This document shows positions 12,301 through 25,424 of a DNA stretch of 64,000 nucleotides, piece after piece (position 1 is the first letter of the stretch; each line of letters begins with the position of its first letter). The notes below the pieces were generated by a model. That model saw only the letters and a list, made by a program, of their open reading frames with translations, was not told the DNA's origin and did not search any database. Source of the DNA: Gymnogyps californianus (Eukaryota > Chordata > Aves > Accipitriformes > Cathartidae); contig NC_059478.1 of assembly GCF_018139145.2 (NCBI RefSeq), positions 33,645,001-33,709,000 on the forward strand. Direction: 5' to 3'. The translations under genes and the position numbers were made by a program.

Positions 12301-15300
12301 GAGGACATGGAAAAATTATACCTTGAACTTACTAAAGGGATTAGGACACACCAAAAAGATACATTTTTTTGGTAAGATAACTGGTATTTTAAGATCAAGT
12401 TGTTCCAAACTTTTTTGACTGGAAGCACCTATCCATCTTTAACACTTCTCACAGTTCAACATCTGTCCCTAACAATCAAATTTTTATCTACAAACATCTC
12501 ATCATCACACAATATATGATGCATAGAATAATTCTGTGAGTCAGTTACAGATGGTCTGCAAACCACTGTCTCAGGCAAATAAAATGTGTATATATTTCAT
12601 GTATCTGTACTTCAGTAAAGCATAGGTTTAAGTTCACACTAGAAACTATTTGTTAAGCTGTAAAAGATGAAGACTAAAAGGGGTTTTATAAAGATTTGGT
12701 TCAAGGAAAAGTAACAACAAAGAGTTGGCGAGAAGAATCAGAGAAGCATATTGTAGTTTATTAGTGACGGTGGCAGATGGATGGATTTTGTGGAAGTTGG
12801 GATTGTCAATACAGACAAGTCAACAGCTGAATTCCAGAAGGCTCAGATGGGGCTGGCCTCAACGCATTTCTCCCTCCCAATAAACTGATGTGCTTTGTCT
12901 CCTTTTGTTATATAACCTCAGGCATTTATAACGGTACAGTTAAAAGGAAAAAGAAAAGATCCCACACCTCATTATCTGGCTTCCTGTTTGAGAGATGGTG
13001 TGAGACCAAATTAGTGTATGTTTGGAAAGCACACTGTAAGAGTTAAGCATTGCAATAGAGATGCTAATTTAGAATTAAATAGGTCACTGGGAACCAAGTT
13101 CACCAACAATAAATCTGAATTCAGTCACCTGGAAACCTCAACAAGGCTTTGATGCTATAGAAATTGCATGGATTCTTCTCCCTAAATGTCTTCCTGTAGG
13201 CATGCAAAATCACTTAAAACTAATATGACAAGACAATATATGTTGTTTCCTTGCAAGGTGAATAGTGACTCATTAGGGACAGATATAAATCCGTAGTCTG
13301 AATTGTAACTTTTAAAACTCTAGTTTGGGAACGGAACCTCACATACAGATTCAAACTTTACAGCTTCAACATCACTCTTGTTAACTACTGTTTACAAAAT
13401 GGTGAAATAAACAGAAGTCATTGGAGTCCCACCCCAAGCCCTGCAACAGCACATATATTCAACACAGAGCTGAATGGATGAGAGATTGAGAAAGTTAACA
13501 AAAACCACATTTTCTTCCTTAAAGAAATATTTCCTACTGACAGATTTTGGATTGCATGCTTTTTGAAATACTGAAGCTATCACAGCATGTTCCCAGAGAA
13601 AAAATATTAAAAGCTAGTAGCACTAAGTGCAAAATATGTGACATACATACAGACAAATACTCTTCTGTATATGCATACATATAAAAACACAACTACAAAT
13701 ATAATACACACCTCAATACAAATATTTATGAACAAGTAACTTAATTTCTTGGGAAAAGTCCAAATTAAAATATTCTTGATCATACTCAAGAAGGGCTGCT
13801 TGGCAAGTCAGTCTTGTCCTAAACATGCCTTTCAAACTCTCTGCTACTGTAGGACTGCCTGGGATAACTTGTCACAGCAATCTGCATAGATGCTGGGACA
13901 CTGGAAGGGGAGGTGGAGGGAAGGAAGGCTTTGGAGAGGAATCCAGGGGGCTAGTCTGTGTTCACCCAGGCTATTACTGGCAGTGTTATATGGTCTCAGA
14001 ACCAAACCAGAGTTTCATTTTGAGCTAGCTTTAAGTTAATTTTTAAAATAAGAACATTCAAGATAAACAGCAGACAAATAAAAGATTTCTAAGAAGGAGA
14101 AATCCAGTGCAAGGATGGACGTAAGTCACAAAGTTTAGATTAAGGTCTTGATTTTGCTGTATGCAATATCATACAGTGAGGAGGCTGAATCTCGCTTGGA
14201 TTATCCAGACTTCAAACAGAAGAGGGTTACTTTTTTAAGTACTTCTATTTCCCACTATGTAAGTAATATCTCTCATCTTGTCACAACCCTAGGGCTGATG
14301 CATCAGACTGCAACTGGACACTTTTGATTATATGATTTTTATAGCATTATTCATTCAAGTGATCATAAAGTGACAGAATAGTCAAGAAATGTTACATCTA
14401 GACACATCTAACTAAGAAAAAGTGGCCCCTACCTAGTTCACAAAAAAATAGGATGGATTGGGATGAAAGAACTATTTTTTATTTTCTCTCCTAAAAAGCC
14501 CCATATATAAAACATTTTAAAAAAAAGGTTCAATAGAGGTTTCAAAAACAGAGGCAGTGTGGGTTCATTACCCAGCAGGCCTGAGAGAACACCAAGTAAA
14601 TTTCTGATTAAGCCAAAACAAACTGTAATCTTCAAGATGTTCTGCATCAATTGAAAGCCAACACATAAAAACCTCAAACTTTCTAGTTCTCTAGCATTTT
14701 ACCAGGGGTCCATAAGCTCAAATTAAGAATTTCTTCTTCTTAGTGATGACAAGTCAGAAAACAGAGAAAGAACAAAACAGAGGGAAAGAGGGAGCCTCCT
14801 CTACATCAGCTTCCTCTATTTCCTATGGGAAGAAGTACTCACCGAGTAGTCAGTGGTCCTGGAAATCAAGCCATGCTTTTTTGTGTCTAAACATACAGTT
14901 AGAGGTGAGGCTTCAAAGAATTAAAAATGAAAATATTAAGCCAGAATGGGATATCTTCATTTACCTTTTGATTGCTTTGAAAATTCTCTACTTCAGCTGT
15001 TATATGGAGTAAGCAGAATGCTGGCATAACATGGGACTTGTGACCATAACCTTGGCTTCTCTGTGTAAAACAGTGTTAACACCGTCTCAAAGGAGTTCTG
15101 CAACAATCAGATGAGGAGTTCTTTCTATTTTAATGTTATACTTTCAAACTCTGTTTCTTTTTTTAAAAGCCAGTAGTGCATTAAAAAAATTAAGCAGAAA
15201 ATAATTTTCCCAAATGTCTTCAGCAATTGGACAGAATTTCCAGCAAGCGCCAGATCTTCAGAATGAAAAAAAAAAAGTCTCCTGATTTTGGCATTATAAT

Positions 15301-18061
15301 CCAAAAATTCTCATTAGCTTCTTCAATACATTTAATATAATTTACCCCTCCCTACAAGTTTTTAGGTGATGGAAAAGATTAAAAATGATCCCATAACAGT
15401 CTGTTCAGTATTTTACATTCACTGACCTTTTATGTAATTTGATATGTTCCTTTGGATGTCTATTCCAAGTATGGTGGGTGAGAGCTTGATTTATAAACAG
15501 TGTATGCACACAGGATTTTTATGTACTTTGTTCACACCATCAGTTTTTTCTGTAGTCATTTACAGTCTATTTGCAATTCATTAAAGTACTTTTCTTTCTG
15601 TTAAAATTGCCTTTCTGTTTTTTTATGTTTCCATACCAAAGTAGGTTTCTTTTGAGAAAGGAAAATCTTCAAATGCTGGTCTTGTGATAGCTGTTACAGG
15701 GTCCCTTGCTTATACTTCATGTTATGGATCTCACAGCTGTAGTAGAAAAGGGGCAGATTTGCTTTGAAGGAGGCTTTTGATAAAAATCCAGCTCTTTCCT
15801 TACCTTTGTCTTCAATGTTAAGTAATAGAAGACCATTCTCCCCACTAAAATGCAAAGAAAATAACTTTGAAAGAGCAGATTCTTGGTTCTTCCTCCTGGT
15901 ATCCATCAGGCAACACAGGGCAGCGAACCTAAGCGATGATCCCAAGTGCACAGTGCAGCTGAGGTGGAAATCTGATTTAGTTTCACCTGCTGTTGTGCAT
16001 GTGATAGCGAAAGTCCTCTTGAAAGCAAGGCAGTTTCACATGGGTTATACTATGCTCTTGTAAACAGCAACAGAACACTAATGATTTTTATTGGGAACTT
16101 CAGCAAGTATTTCCTTTGGATGCCTGATAATATTCAAGCTATATAACTATTGGATCTCTTTTTCCCTCTGTAAATATCACTCCAACAAAAACTGAATCAT
16201 ACAAATTTCAGCAATGACAGACTCACAAGAAAACTGGCACAAACGGAAGAGGACAGAGCAGGCAACGTATAACACGTTTTATGCTTGTAGTCTCTGGTAC
16301 AACTCATTCTGTTCTTCAAAGTGGAAATGACCTTTTAGTGGCTGTCATTCACTTTCTGCCTCCTATTTTCCATTTCACTTTCTGAGCTACGCACATAAAC
16401 CTTTTCTCGTGCCTTAGTTTTTATTTTTGGTACAGCAGAAGCATTTTTTCCCTTGCCTATAGTAAGGTTTTAAGAATAGTACAGTAGGTAAAGATTGAAA
16501 GAACCTAAAAATTCAAAGCTTCTACCATTTTCTGCATAGTTATCAGCAGCTAGGTATGCAGCTTTTCCAGTGCACAAGAAATGGGAATCTTCATTGGATG
16601 AGACATGGAAGGAGACCTCTATGAGGTACATACAGTTCTCGCAAGATCCCAAGGCTGGAATTTAGGATAGCTCAATCTCAAAGGAAAGAAGGCCCACCTA
16701 ACCAGTTGGCCAGCCTCTAAGGATTCTGGGGACCTAACTGATATGTGTAACACTATAGTGTTTATGGGGACAGTCCCCAAACTACTTACAGATGTCGCCA
16801 TGGAACAGATTTGGATCTCCAGGAACAGAAACATCTCAGAGAAGAGCAACCACAGAAATTAACCTCCAGACCCCACTGTGCCAGCAGGAAGTTTCTTCTT
16901 TCAAAGAAAATAGTTCAAATTCAAGGCACAGCATAAAAAAAACTTTTCAGAAAACTCTGTTTTTCCTTCCCAGCTCCCTCATAGCCTCCCACCACTAAGT
17001 GTTTCTCTCCCCTCTGCCTCCTACCAACGGTATCAGAACTTCCAAGAAACATTTTGCAGGATTATAGTGAATTCAGTCAGTGCTACTCACTGGGATAAAG
17101 CAGCCAACACTACAAACTTTTGCTGGAGTAACTATGTCTATTAGGAGTGTGACGAAAAAAGAGATGATATACGATAAACAGGGCTGTGCTGACAAAAGCC
17201 TCTACACAATACACAAACAGAAAGAAAATTAATACACTTACAAGTAACAAAGGCAATTCCTCCTCTGTCACTAGCACTTTGCTCCAGTTTGGCATTATTC
17301 TCCTTCTGAGTTCATCTATACTGTGTCTTTCTGTGTTCGGTCCCAGCTATACAAAGCATAGATGTATTTTGTCCCAGACAATCACAACTACCGTCTTTCC
17401 TCAGTGACTTTCCTTGTATTTGCTTGGGTACAGGTATGCTCTGCTCAGCCAGTTTAGTCACCCGTGTGCTATGAATTTGGGGTATTCTGTAGCCTGAGTA
17501 ATGCTACAGCACTCATTTTGTTAAAATAAAAAAAAGCAAACAAATAAAGAGAGCAATACCACTGCTACACATTCGTATTTCTGTGTAGCTGCCCTTTAAC
17601 AAAAGTAGCATATTTATCAGTGCCACTTATTTGGAGGGATAAAAAGACAGTCTTTTGTTTCTTCAGACATGTCTTACCTTTGATAAAAAAAAAAAAAATC
17701 CAAATATCTCCAGATATTTCCGTCTTCTTCTAAAGATCCTAAACACCAATTTTTCCTCTCAATTTCCTTATCTGCTTGTTCTTAGTGAGGCAGATGTACT
17801 GGATGAGGTAGTAAGCTAAGGCTGGTGACCAAATGCCAGACATCCAGGGGGAGTCAGGGAATGTGGTGTCATTAGCTATCCAGTAATCAAAAGAGAAGGC
17901 AGTTTTTAAGAATTTATATATGACCCAATTTTCTGTTTCTCTGCTACTTGTACACATCATAATTTTCCTTGAGCATAAAACCTCCTATATGAAAACATTT
18001 GCTGGCAGGAAATGTGTTTTTGTTGTTGGTTACCTGCTTTGCTACTTCAATCTAAGGGATT
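9301..18061. other. Long AT-rich stretch without a gene
   Basis: Frames stay below 100 codons. 9300-10000 is especially A/T-rich. T-rich sequence at 10500-11640 gives protein-like fragments on the minus strand but has stops at about random frequency. Homopolymer A of 14 bases at 17685-17698. No repeat family recognised. Confidence 0.65.
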
Positions 18062-18751
18062 TCAGAGAAAAAGAATGGTTTCTTCCCTCTCCCTAGCATA
18101 GCAGCTAATGCAGAATGTTTCGCTGGTCTGTGAAAGGCTTTTTCTCTATCTGTGGGGAGTATTATTTCTGATCCCCAATGTAGCAGTTAATAAAGTCTCA
18201 ATAGTCTTTCCACCATTTCCCTCAGCACCCGTTTGCAGCCCTAAAACTCCACTGCTCCTGTCACTCTCCAGCCTCTCCAATCTTCTCTGCCAAATGATGT
18301 TTTCCTTAGCAGGAACTTCCAATGTAGCCCCAATTGTTTCTGTTTTATTGAGGGATTCCTCCTGAGTGGATTTTTCGATAGCATTTTTAACCACACCAGC
18401 AGCCACGCTCCTCTAAAGCAAATTATCTACAGCTTCCCAAGATTTAATAGCAGTAAAGTTTTTAATGCTATCTTACTGAAGTCCCCTGAGCCTGCAATAG
18501 GTTCCTTCTCTTAATATTCCATTATGTCTGACATGCTCTTGCCATCCATGGAGAGAGATTGGATCTTGTACTCCAAGCTTCCAGGCTATCACATTTCCTC
18601 CCTTTTCTAAAACATATCCTGCTCTTTCCTGGAGGTCATTCTGCCTCTTCTCAGAATGAAGCTTGCACACAAACAGGCACACCGTACAGAACAAGATTAG
18701 CCAAGAAAGATAATCTAAGTTTGAAGAATTTTCATTTTTTGGCAAAGGCAA
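18062..18751 (-). pseudogene. Possible decayed coding sequence, unidentified
   Basis: One minus-strand frame runs 230 codons with three internal stops (TAA at 18475-18473, a TAG just before 18406, TAG at 18148-18146). AT-rich random sequence would give roughly ten or more. The left part has a hydrophobic stretch (LSWLILFCTVCLFVC) followed by a basic, coiled-coil-like segment; the right part is Glu/Lys/Thr-rich (for example RRLERLESDRSS). No methionine start, poly(A) tail or target duplication is visible. The strand is purine-rich, which lowers stop frequency, so it may not be a gene relic at all. Confidence 0.25.
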
Positions 18752-21140
18752 GTATTTTTAGAATATGTTTTAACTTTGGGTCCGACTGTTTTCCTTCTCT
18801 CTAGCAGTTATGAAAGCTGTTTCAGAATGAGATGCTTCTCAGTAGCACATGCAGGTCTCAACATGATGGGTAATTCATGGCCCTGATCTACTAAATAATA
18901 TAGTATATAAATAATATAGCATATACATTTAGAGATCTGTTAATAATCAGTAATTTAGAGTTATAATCTGCCACATTTCTACAATCTTGCCACTTTGTCA
19001 TTTTTTGGTGATCTATTTATTTTCAAAGCTGAATTAAGACCAAATGTTGGGACACATTCGTTCCACTCATAAGAATGTTTTTACTAAGTCCAGTTCTGAA
19101 TTCTGATGGTTAAAAATCAGATGTCTGTCTTGCTGTTGGGCCTGGTGATGAACGGATCATCACCTGAACCAATAATTGTTATCTTTGCAAACCTCAGCGC
19201 TTACACTGCTTGAACAGTGACAAAAGGTATAAATCACCCCCAAGGCTCTTAATTACTACCATTAGCAGTTGGTTTGTTATCCTGTATGTGAAACACTGAT
19301 GCCACATTGTAAGGACAATAGCACGGATCTGGCTTGCAGCCAAGCGTTGTGTGCTCTTAGCATAACTATATGTTATATGCTAAGTGCAAGGCACTGAGCC
19401 TCCAGAGACTCGGATTTTGGGGATGCAGCTCTCAAACCTCCATATCCTTAACATGTTCATATTATTTGCTTTTTCCATTTACTGATATTACAAGACACGA
19501 TGGCTTACATTGCTATCTGCCAACACTAATTATGACATCCAACAATTCCAGTGTTTTCACAAAACACAGCATCTCTGCATAATCACATAAGGACGGTTAC
19601 ACCATCAACAGTTGCCAAGTAATAGTCACTGTATGTATTTATGTATTATCACCATCATCTCTTATTATTCTAGCATGGCAGATACCAACTGTTAATACTA
19701 CGCTGTAATTTCTGTCATGTTCTCTAATGTCTGGTAGGTGTATTTATTTGTTTAGCCTCAGAACAGAATTATTAGAACTCATAAATTAAGAGTTGGTTGG
19801 TACAAAAAATACTAGGGCAGCTGGGAATTACCTATGTTCATGGAGAAAAAAACGTGTTATGGTAATCTACCACATAAACAGCTACTACAGTGCATATATG
19901 TACTTCTGCTGGAGGTATTTACATTTTATTCTGCTCAGCACTGTCTGTTTTCTCTCTGTTTGACTCTAATGCAATTCTACCACTGGTAACAATGATAAGA
20001 GATCAAGTGTTTACCTCTAGTAAAGATAACGTTGTGGCAAAAACAGTGCATTGGCAGTGTTTTACCTGTGCCATTGCTTTCACAATTAGAATTGCAGGAG
20101 CATTAGCAAGGCAGGGAAACCTGATGTGAAGAGCACTGGATTTACTAGGGAGTCTATGTATGGAGTAGCTGAAGCATTTAGATGTGTGTGCCTCATTTGT
20201 GAGCATTCAAACAATCCTAAAAGGAATAAGTAAAATCAACCCCGCAGCTATCACTGTATTGTGAAGGAAAAGACGAATGTATATGATAACTACCGAAGCA
20301 GATTGACCAAAAGCTTATGCATCTTGCTTTAAAATTTAACAAGAGTACTTTAAAATGCTGCCGTACCACACCTCGTCTGCGGAAGAGGACTGCTGACTGT
20401 GCAGTTTTAGAGTAAAGATGGAGCGCAATCTGTATGCAAATGAAATGTTAATATGGCATATAAAAGTAAAATTCAATAAAACAAGTTTGCACTGAGATCA
20501 CAGAAATTTGGCCATTCTTTGACTTTGTCTCCTCACTGGATTTTTGCTGAATCAGTTTTCCACACCCCTCTGATCTCCTGTGCAGTTTATATACGTTGTG
20601 TGATTTAGCAAATAAAACTAAACAGCATCTTTACTGCTAATGATGTGAGATATAGGCTTTTACTTGTGTCCACTGCCATTTAATGACCTAAATATCTCCA
20701 ACGCTTTTGATAGCCGGGTTAAAAGCCATATTGATTTCCCTGAAGTTTCTGTTGCTTGCATTGCAAAGAGCTTCACTAAAAAGCAGTGACTCAGCTAGGC
20801 AGAACATAGGGCAGTTGTTAACATGTCTTGGATGGGATACTGTAGTAAAGAAATCATAAGAGTAAGAAATTCTGGACTCAAGCATTTGTTGACAATTTCT
20901 CTGTGATTTTCAGTAGCAGTTGGAATAGTCTGCTGGTACAATTCAACACCATTCAAAGAGCCAACAAAGCGCTTAAGGAGTGAGGAAAATCAGGAGCTGT
21001 CCCTGTTTGGAAGAAATTGAAATTCAGATCTAAACGGAAGAATTTTACAGGTTAAATAAAAATATAGGTTAACTATGAAATTGCCCTCAATACTCCTCTT
21101 TGTAATACAACATTTTGCTAACCAACCACATGTTAATTTT
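18752..21140. other. AT-rich unique sequence, no gene
   Basis: No frame above 81 codons. Tandem-like ATAATATAG runs near 18895-18920. The only candidate block is the octamer-bearing 20320-20500. Confidence 0.65.
20320..20500. promoter_or_regulatory. Possible regulatory block
   Basis: Contains an octamer-like TATGCAAATGAAAT (20433-20446), ATGTTAATATGGCATATAAAA with a TATA-like TATAAAA (20459-20465), and three CpG in an otherwise CpG-poor region. Speculative. Confidence 0.2.
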
Positions 21141-21178
21141 CACAGAATCATTTAGGTTGGAAAAGACCTTTAAGATCA
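21141..21178 (-). mobile_element. 3'-terminal fragment of a CR1 LINE
   Basis: About 38 bp matching the reverse complement of the avian CR1 3' end (CACAGAATCATTTAGGTTGG, then the AAAAGACCTTTAAGATC part). The 3' end lies to the left, so the copy is on the minus strand. The match stops abruptly at 21178, where a MIR-like sequence begins, so this is a very strongly 5'-truncated insertion or a rearranged remnant. It cannot encode protein. Confidence 0.75.
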
Positions 21179-21310
21179 CAGCACTTTACAAATATGAATT
21201 AGTGACTCAGTTACAGAGGTGAGATTTTAACCCCCATTTCACAGAGCAAGAATCTAAAAATCCTAGAGAGTAAAAGGCCCCAAAATTCTAACTTAGGTGA
21301 CTCACATTCA
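21179..21310 (-). mobile_element. MIR-like (CORE-SINE) fragment
   Basis: The sequence runs GCACTTTACAAAT, then AACCCCCATTTCACAGA, then AGAGAGTAAAAGG with a decayed 'cccaaggtcac'-type segment near 21280-21300. This order matches the reverse complement of the amniote MIR consensus (core segment, CCCCATTTTACAGATG, then the tail toward the tRNA side). Divergence is high, as expected of a copy fixed before the bird radiation. It is a tRNA-derived SINE with no coding capacity. The call rests on remembered consensus order, not on an alignment score. Confidence 0.6.
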
Positions 21311-23814
21311 ACACCAAGTGGATATTTATGACTCTGGTCTCTCAGATTTGTTTATTTGGCAAAAGACCCTTAGAGACAGACAAGTCTTAATTGTTCTCCC
21401 TTTGGAAAAAACACGCACCAATCCAGAAGGAGAACTGAAACATTAGGCACTGCTCATGACAGGATTTATTTACGCAGCAGAGTAGGTCACTGCTCTATAC
21501 TTAGTTTTACACTCTTCCCAGATTCACCACAAAAATCTCACTCTTTTTCTGTCTCTCGCTCACACACACAGAGCTTTGTCACCTATCATACGCTCTAGAA
21601 GTGCTGTTAATCCCAAGAGTGTCAAATCTCTCATACGCACAGTGAATGGTCTGTGCCAGCAACTGTCCTGATTGCTCATCCTTGCATTCAAACTCAACTC
21701 ACACCTTGACCAGTCTGCCATATACAAGCCAACCAAGTCAGGAGCCCCCTGAGTCCCATCATACTGTCTTTTCTGTGTGCACATTTTGTATGGGCTATTC
21801 CTTCTTGTTTGCATCATGCCCACACCAAGGCTGATAACACAATTTTCTAGCAGGCGTCCCCAACTAATTTTGTTACATTATGCACAGTTAGCAAACCAAC
21901 ATGTTTTACACCTTTCTTTCATAGTGGGTAATCATCACTATGACATTTAATGTTGTGCTGTGTTGCATCTCTTGAATTCCACAGTACAAATATGTTGAAG
22001 ATCTATTTACCTCAAATCACCTCGCATCCTGGGGTTTTTCTGCCTAGCATTTTGCCAGAGAGACTTTCCAAGTCCTTGGGGGTATATCAGTGTGCTTTTG
22101 CCTACTCTTGTCTCACTTGCACAGTGCCTAAACTATACAACTGCAACACATGTTGTATTGTGTAAAACTATGGATTTGACTCAGAGGCTATGCTAATAAG
22201 TTTTTCATATAATTCTTTAAACTAAATTGACTAAGGTTTGCTACTATAACTGCTAAAAATTCTTAATTCCTTTTTAAAGAAGCTGGGTGAAACTGAAGAG
22301 TCAACATTTAGAGAAACTGGCCTTCTTTAGGATTTTTATAAAGAATGAAGATTTATTTTACCCATAAACTTAAAAAACCCTGACTTACTCCATCCAGTCA
22401 GCATTCCTAATTTCTAAGGCTCTGTCTTTGAAGCAATACTTACTTCAATAGTTCAGAAACCTAGGGCTGTTTTCATGGAAGTGACATTTCTTCATGCATC
22501 CATGTTTTGTGTGTGTTTGACATGATGTCTGCAAAAATCTCTACCCTCTTCACGTTCAGTTCAGAAAGGGCTGTTGAATCAAACTCTGTGCTTCAGAATA
22601 CAAGATTTGCAATTATTATTACTTTGTTTTATATTAGTACTTCAAAACTCCACTTTCGCTACCAGGGCGTGCCAATGCTTGGTCCTGGATACACAGACAG
22701 AAACAGTCCGTGTGGCAGAGTATTGCACAGAGCGTCTGGGGTGAACAACACAAGTAAGCAGAGAAGGTGAGGGTATGAGCTAAGATGGAAAGAGTTCAGC
22801 AGAAAAATGGATAGCTGAACTCTTTGCTTGGCAAACCAGTATGAAACAGTAATGATTTCCAGGCATTGCAGAACAGATGATCTTTAAAGATTTAAAAGAG
22901 AATATGTTCTCTTCTTTAAAAGAGAAATAGTAACTTTTCAGATTTGAAGAAATCCTTATACTTTCACTTGCAGTTTGTATTCAGAAGTGATAACTCCAGA
23001 AAGATTCCCCTCTTTACCTCTAGTGACCTATTGAATCTTGCAATTATCTGACATCTCTTCTAAGGTATTATAATAAAAATAATAACAACAATAGTGGTTT
23101 TTCTATCAGCATAAATATTTATAGTTACATTTTAATAATATTCATGCCATTTTCATAACAGAAAATAACCTAATGATCTGGCAGGTTATGCTAGTCCGGG
23201 GGTTACTTATTTGCAGATCAAGAAGAATTTTCTTACAGACTGGGAGATATAAATTGGAATTATCTTTATTTCAGTGTCTCTGCCTCAAATGAGATGTTAC
23301 CTTTAATCACCCCACAAGGCAAAAGATTTCTTCCTACATGAACACGGAATGTGAGGATTCTCCTCTGTTTACATTGGTGAAAGCAACTGTTTTTCTTTTA
23401 AAGGCAGGGACAACTCTGCTCTTCTATCGTACCTCGGTGTACTAAGACCTTATGGTTGACAGAACCCCCTGGTTTCGGAAATGGCTGTGGGACAAGCACT
23501 TACATTGAACATCTCCTCAGCTGAAACTGCAAGCTGCCACTGCACGAGCTGTAGACTTACCCATGTTGGTTGAACACTATAGTTTGAACAAAAAACAGTC
23601 TAACAGGCAGTCCCAAGAAAGCCAAACAGCTATATTCGGTCTGTGTCTTGTTAGTCTCACTTTTTTCAGTTAATGATTTAAAGCCCTTCTCACTCTTCCC
23701 CTCAGTTTTGCCAGCTGTTCCCAAACCACTCCACTGCAGCACTTGCTGACTCACCCCACAAGACTCAGGGGCAGAGGGGTAAACACACATTTTCAGAGAG
23801 AATTCCTCTTCTCA
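21311..23814. other. Unique sequence, no gene
   Basis: Frames up to 87 codons without recognisable content. Contains a short CA run (21560-21570), the small hairpin at 22891-22920 and an AT-rich ATAATAAAAATAATAACAAC stretch near 23070. Confidence 0.65.
22891..22920. repeat. Short A/T-rich hairpin
   Basis: TTTAAAAGAGAA (22891-22902) and TTCTCTTCTTTAAA (22907-22920) are complementary apart from a 2-nt bulge, around the loop TATG. Too short and simple to be assigned to an RNA gene. Confidence 0.5.
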
Positions 23815-24150
23815 GCGCTTATGCGGACCCGAATCTCAACCCACTCTCTGTGTGAATTAGCTTAGTGTTGCAAGAGCAGCTTGGCCATCAGGCACTCACC
23901 TCTGCGGGAGCAGCACGTCAGCTATGTGGCACGGCTAGCGCCTACCTGGGGAACGAGAGCCCTGGGTGAGACGGCGACAGGGCCCAGGACGCACAGGCTC
24001 ACCCGCTCTCCTGGCCGCAGTTCAAAGCTGAACACGTCGGCTGTGACTCAGCCACAGAGGTTCAGTCCTGGAGCTCCTGAACTGCTCGAGTCTTTTTCTC
24101 ACACCATGAAGATGAAGCCCAAAGACAGTATTAGACTCTCGCCGGGGAGC
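23815..24150. promoter_or_regulatory. Small CpG-rich patch, candidate promoter or exon
   Basis: By eye about 18 CpG in about 336 bp at roughly 55% GC, in a region otherwise AT-rich and poor in CpG. A donor-like CTGGGTGAGA (about 23963) and a pyrimidine-led acceptor-like CTCTCCTGGCCGCAG (about 24006-24020) lie inside. A 110-codon plus-strand frame (23881-24213) crosses it but matches no protein I know. It could be the first exon of a lncRNA, an orphan CpG island, or an unrecognised GC-rich repeat. Confidence 0.35.
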
Positions 24151-24807
24151 ATGCATTATACTACAAGTTATCTATCACAGCTAGTTGTTGCTCGGAAAAG
24201 AGAACTGCAATGATATATATGATCCAGCATCAAGGGTGATCGAGACCTATCAATAACAGCACTATTGTGCAGAACATTTTGGTCAGTGGAGAAAGAAGAA
24301 GTTATGCCCGTTTTTGCAAGGAATATCAGGTGTTTGGTAATTGTGTTCAACCTGGAGTGCAGAAACAGCAGCTGCATACCGTTTAAATAATGTGCCTTAA
24401 AGCTAACACTTGGATTTATTCCAGCAAATACTGTATATTTAGTAACAGCTGATAACAAAACATCATTTCCCATGCTATGACTAGTCTTTAAGCATCAGTA
24501 AAAATGTACTTAATCAATTTATATTAAATTACTGTGCAATCACCATGGCAGTTTAAGGCTATGCCTATGTATATTAGACATTTTATCAGATAATTATTAT
24601 GTTCCCTTAACTTCTGAGCATTACTTGATATTTTATATCTACACAACTGGTATCTTTAAATAGATATTTTATTATATCTGGATTACCACAGTAACTGTGA
24701 CTGCATTGTCTTTAAAAGGCATTTAAAGATGATACTTTTTAATTGTCTATGCTGTGCCTTTTGGTGTAGATGCCTCATAAAACAGCAAAGGCTCTCAGCA
24801 ATAAACA

Positions 24808-25023
24808 ATGCAGCAGCTCCAGGGCAGTACTCCTGTGCAGTTGGTCATCTTCCTCCTGACCATCAGCACTGCATGTACAGCTGAAGACTACACGGCCTGG
24901 CCAGGGCTCCCTGGGGTGCCCTACAGCCCCAACCTGCTCAGGTCAATTGAGCTGGCACACGGCTTGCCCAGGAAGGAAAAATTGGCTTCACTCCATCTTT
25001 GCCTGCTGCTTGGTCTCACCTAA
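24808..25023 (+). other. Small open frame with signal-peptide-like start, doubtful
   Basis: A 71-codon frame starting in the context AACAATGC. The first 25 residues resemble a signal peptide (hydrophobic VQLVIFLLTISTACTA, then acidic ED). A donor-like CAG|GTCAAT lies at about 24939. GC content rises locally (24830-24970). No homologue is recalled and there is no supporting partner exon, so this is most likely chance. Confidence 0.12.
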
Positions 25024-25424
25024 GGATTACGGTCAACGATTTTCAACCTCCATGATATACTGTGCCTCTTCAAAGCACTTCACAACCTTAAAGTCTCAAA
25101 CATGGTTTTTTCTGGGCTGTTGCATAAGGGACATATCATAGCCATGCTGACGTATCTCAGCAGGCCTTCTGATAGCACCCAGTGATGCAGCACTAGCACC
25201 CTCTCTTTATTCCTGTGGTACAAGCCTGCCTTGCTGATGAATGTGAAGACAAGTAATTTTGCCATAAAGTAATAATGAACCAAGTCTTTCATCTCCCATG
25301 GTTTCACTGGGCTTTGGATACGGCTTTTAAGGTTCCAATACAAACATTAATTTCGCATTACTTCATAAATTGGCATAGCACAGTTGCTCTCTCCACTTAA
25401 GGAGTTGGGAAACCTTGACCTTTC

